DNA of 64,000 nucleotides from Blasia pusilla (lineage: Eukaryota; Marchantiophyta; Marchantiopsida; Blasiales), in assembly GCA_050084515.1 (NCBI GenBank), contig CM114271.1, positions 2,852,001 through 2,916,000 of the forward strand. Reading direction: 5' to 3'. The position numbers were made by a program, and so were the translations under genes. The notes under the pieces were generated by a model. The model saw only the letters and a program-made list of their open reading frames with translations, was not told the origin of the DNA and ran no database searches. Numbering within the stretch: the stretch's first letter is position 1; each line of letters starts with the position of its first letter. Shown here piece after piece: positions 61,611 to 64,000 of the stretch.

Positions 61611-62380
61611 AGTCTTAAAACCCTTGGCATAACGTCGATAGAAGCTCCCCAATCCCATGAATGTACAAACTCGACTCACATATGTAGGGCGTGGAACGCG
61701 TGAGATAGCCTCTACGTTCTTCTGCTGAACATCAAGGCTACTTGGGTATATATATATTGTATGATCCAAGTACTCAATCTGGTCGTAGAAGAACTTGCAC
61801 AAGCCTGGATGTACCTTCAGCCCATGTAAGAACAATCGTCAAAACACCTCCTCCTGATGTCCTTCATGCTCCTCAACCGTGATTCTAAAGACTAAGATGT
61901 CATTAATATAATACCTAGCAAAATACATACCCGCCAAGATCCGTTCCATGACCCTCTAAAATTCTTCCGGGGAGTTCTTTAACCCAGATGGGAAGAACCG
62001 CCATTCGTACAAATAATCCTTTCCGTGAGGATTGATGTCCCAAAATGTCATCTTTTGCCTGTCTTTCAATCTAATAAGCAACTGATAATATCCAGCTCAA
62101 AGATTGAATGAACTTAAGATCTTTGCATGCCCAATAGCATCAAAGATCTCCTCAAGAGTAGGCATAGCATACCTATTGGACTTCATTTGCCAATGGATAG
62201 GTCGGTATTCTCCACACATCTGCCTATCCGTCCAGAAGCCGTGCACATCCTTCTAGGCGGGCATGAAAGTAGCAGATGCATACTCTCCATGCAACATCTC
62301 CACTAGTCCTACTCCAACCAAGTCCTGGCTCTTACTCTCAATCAGGGCCCTCTCCATATCGGTGTACCTGTAGGATCGTC
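61611..62380 (-). pseudogene. Reverse transcriptase region of copy C
   Basis: MCGEYRPIHWQMKSNRYAMP, EEIFDAIGHAKILSSFNL near 62,200; catalytic box YINDILVF (Asp to Asn) near 61,905; LHGLKVHPGLCKFFYDQIEY and FMGLGSFYRRYAKG at 61,835-61,620. It abuts the methyltransferase on the higher-coordinate side as in copies A and B. Confidence 0.8.
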
Positions 62381-62859
62381 GAAAGATCGGCGGATTCTTG
62401 GACCCTTCAACATACCCAAATCATGCATGCTAAATGAAAAACAACTAGCTCCTATAACTTCTAAGGAACTAGTGTATCCAACGCTGCTCTCCTCTTGTCA
62501 ACTTAAGCCCCATATTTGGCTCTCAAGTCTCCATTGTGACTATGGTAAGACTCTCACGTGTGGGTATCGATAGTTGCTATGGTGCAACCCCATCTCGGAC
62601 AACAAAACTTGAATACTCACCTACAACCAACTCCAAACTCTCATCTCCTTGACCTCTAGTATGAGGAACCACGCTCTATGCTATGGCTACCATCTCCCGG
62701 CATACCTGAAAAAAATCCCAAGAAGTCCAAGGGTATCTCTCTCAATTACCATTGATATGTCGATCTCCTCAGATCTCGCCCCCAACCATTTCTTGAACCA
62801 TCTTGGTAGGCATGGGCTCACCAACGCAACAACTATGATCAATTGTGACATCATCAACG

Positions 62860-63735
62860 TGGCTCAGCTACTCCTAAGCTAATGATCCATGTGAAGAAGT
62901 TTAGGTCCATCGCCTAACCCAAGACATAATGTCATCCCAAACCAAGCTAGTACCGACCTTCTTATATGCATAGAAAGGCGGAAAAACTCACAAAAGTGGG
63001 AAAGGCTGCCCGTGGCATGCCAATCCTATTAACCATAGTCAACGACGGTCGATCATCATCCCTCATTTCTTGTGATCGATGACTTGGATCTAGAATAGAA
63101 TCCACCAACAAATGGAAGGGGCTTTCCACTCTTGCATACGCCCTCCGCAACACTTCATGTGGCACCGAGTTGGTCCACCATAGACATCGGAAATATGCTC
63201 ATAAACCTACATTTTCCGCATCCAAAAATATTGTTGGGCCGATCCAGGCTCACATCTTATGTGCACTTATCACCACCCGTAACCTCGAGTTGCCCAAAAT
63301 TGGCACATTCTCCAAAATTTATGTTGGAGAACATGATTGATGTTCTTGCAAGTGTCGCAAGATCCGCATCATCTCCCAAAATAATCCACCTACCACTACC
63401 TTATCCATCACTTGATTGGCCTTGACATGGCCAACCAGCAATGGCCAAATCAATGGTCTCTACCCGCTCCAAGTCTTGCACCCCCATCAACAAAATGTCC
63501 CTCTGTAGGAAACTCTCGTACCATTATACGCCGGATGTAGACAACAAGTCAAGAAAACGGAAGCATAATTGCACCATATGTCGAAGTGAAATTTGTCTTG
63601 TTACGTCATCAAGCTCCACATACAAGTACTGATGCATACACACTCCTGCCTCCAAAACAACAACCAACCAGGTGCCGATCCCTCCAAAGAGATCCAACAC
63701 TCCAATATCCTCCTCTAGGATGCGCCACACTCTCT
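62860..63735 (-). pseudogene. C5-cytosine DNA methyltransferase domain, copy C
   Basis: Motif I VLDLFGGIGTWLVVVLEAG at about 63,700-63,640; motif IV AIAGWPCQGQSSDG with the catalytic Pro-Cys-Gln intact (Gln codon 63,422-63,424); motif VI ILENVPILG near 63,310 intact. A target-recognition-side stretch (RAYARVESPFHLLVDSILD, then NRIGMPRAAFPTFVSF) spans 63,140-62,970. Motifs IX-X are deleted: the text jumps from AFLCI at about 62,965 to the RT-proximal region. This copy is the best witness of the ancestral active site. Confidence 0.85.
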
Positions 63736-64000
63736 ACCTCCTCGACTTACCAAGTGACAAACCTCTCCCCGGATATCCAACAAAACAATACCCGGAAAAA
63801 CCATGACACGCTCTATCGCGGGTCTGGCGGGCATCTCCACCATCCTAGCAGTTGTAACCTACCATGAATCTGAGGTGGATGGCCCGAGCATAGGCTCCAC
63901 GAGTAGGTCTATCACGTCCTCTGCAACCATCTCTCAACATGACAAAGGAACACCAACTCCACGCTCGCATGGCATAGCGGCCATACAAAAAATCCCCATG
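63736..64000 (-). pseudogene. Protease-region remnant of copy C, at window edge
   Basis: The minus-strand text resembles the copy A/B segment containing RMVEMPARPAIERVMVF and the GEVCHLVSR stretch before the protease active site. The active site itself is deleted at the 63,733 junction. Continues beyond the window. Confidence 0.5.

Larger units (their letters stand above)
58890..64000 (-). mobile_element. Ty3/gypsy copy C with DNMT and PHD (runs off right edge)
   Basis: Minus strand, 3' LTR at 58,890-59,398. PHD, integrase, RT, methyltransferase and part of the protease region follow; the rest lies beyond 64,000. Compared with copy B, about 0.7 kb between methyltransferase motif I and the protease is deleted (junction near 63,733). 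Most of the RNase H region is replaced by unrelated sequence (about 61,230-61,610). All reading frames are broken. Confidence 0.85.

Overview
The window is nuclear DNA of a land plant or close relative. It holds a nucleus-encoded photosystem I psaE gene with a chloroplast transit peptide and GT-AG introns, surrounded by long AT-rich intergenic DNA and nested, decayed transposable elements. The density of mobile DNA and the type of Ty3 element suggest a bryophyte, lycophyte, fern or charophyte-grade genome rather than a compact angiosperm. That is inference; nothing here fixes the species.

Layout. 1-2.4 kb: AT-rich, non-coding, with one long perfect hairpin. 2.4-16.05 kb: Ty3/gypsy copy A (minus strand), broken by two insertions that both begin CACTAGAAG (4.2-7.1 kb and 13.1-14.6 kb). 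16.9-19.44 kb: gag/protease remnant of another Ty3 element, split by a 1.28-kb LTR-like insertion. 20.44-22.15 kb: intact psaE. 24.5-28.8 kb: decayed Helitron (minus). 29.3-43.9 kb: a complex of DNA-transposon genes, with two opposed copies of a MULE-like transposase (minus 34.9 to 29.3; plus 42.1 to 43.9) and, divergent from the second, a degenerate ParB-like plus methyltransferase-like gene (minus 41.85 to 37.4). Introns and spacers of this complex carry at least 27 copies of a 29-nt hairpin. 43.97-45.7 kb: second psaE copy with a one-base frameshift. 47.7-58.1 kb: Ty3 copy B (minus). 57.4-59.5 kb: stacked LTRs. 58.9-64 kb: Ty3 copy C (minus), running off the right edge.

The main discovery is the Ty3 family of copies A, B and C. 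On the minus strand the domain order is LTR, gag (CCHC knuckle), aspartic protease, complete C5-cytosine DNA methyltransferase, reverse transcriptase, RNase H, integrase, PHD finger, LTR. The element thus carries a DNA-methylation writer between protease and RT, and a histone-tail reader at the end of integrase where chromoviruses have a chromodomain. All three copies are decayed, but each preserves different diagnostic residues; copy C still has the catalytic PCQ of methyltransferase motif IV.

A second candidate system is the 29-44 kb complex: a transposase gene divergent from a gene with ParB-like and DLPLG methyltransferase-like segments, with 29-nt hairpins in the introns. psaE is the only ordinary host gene I can support.
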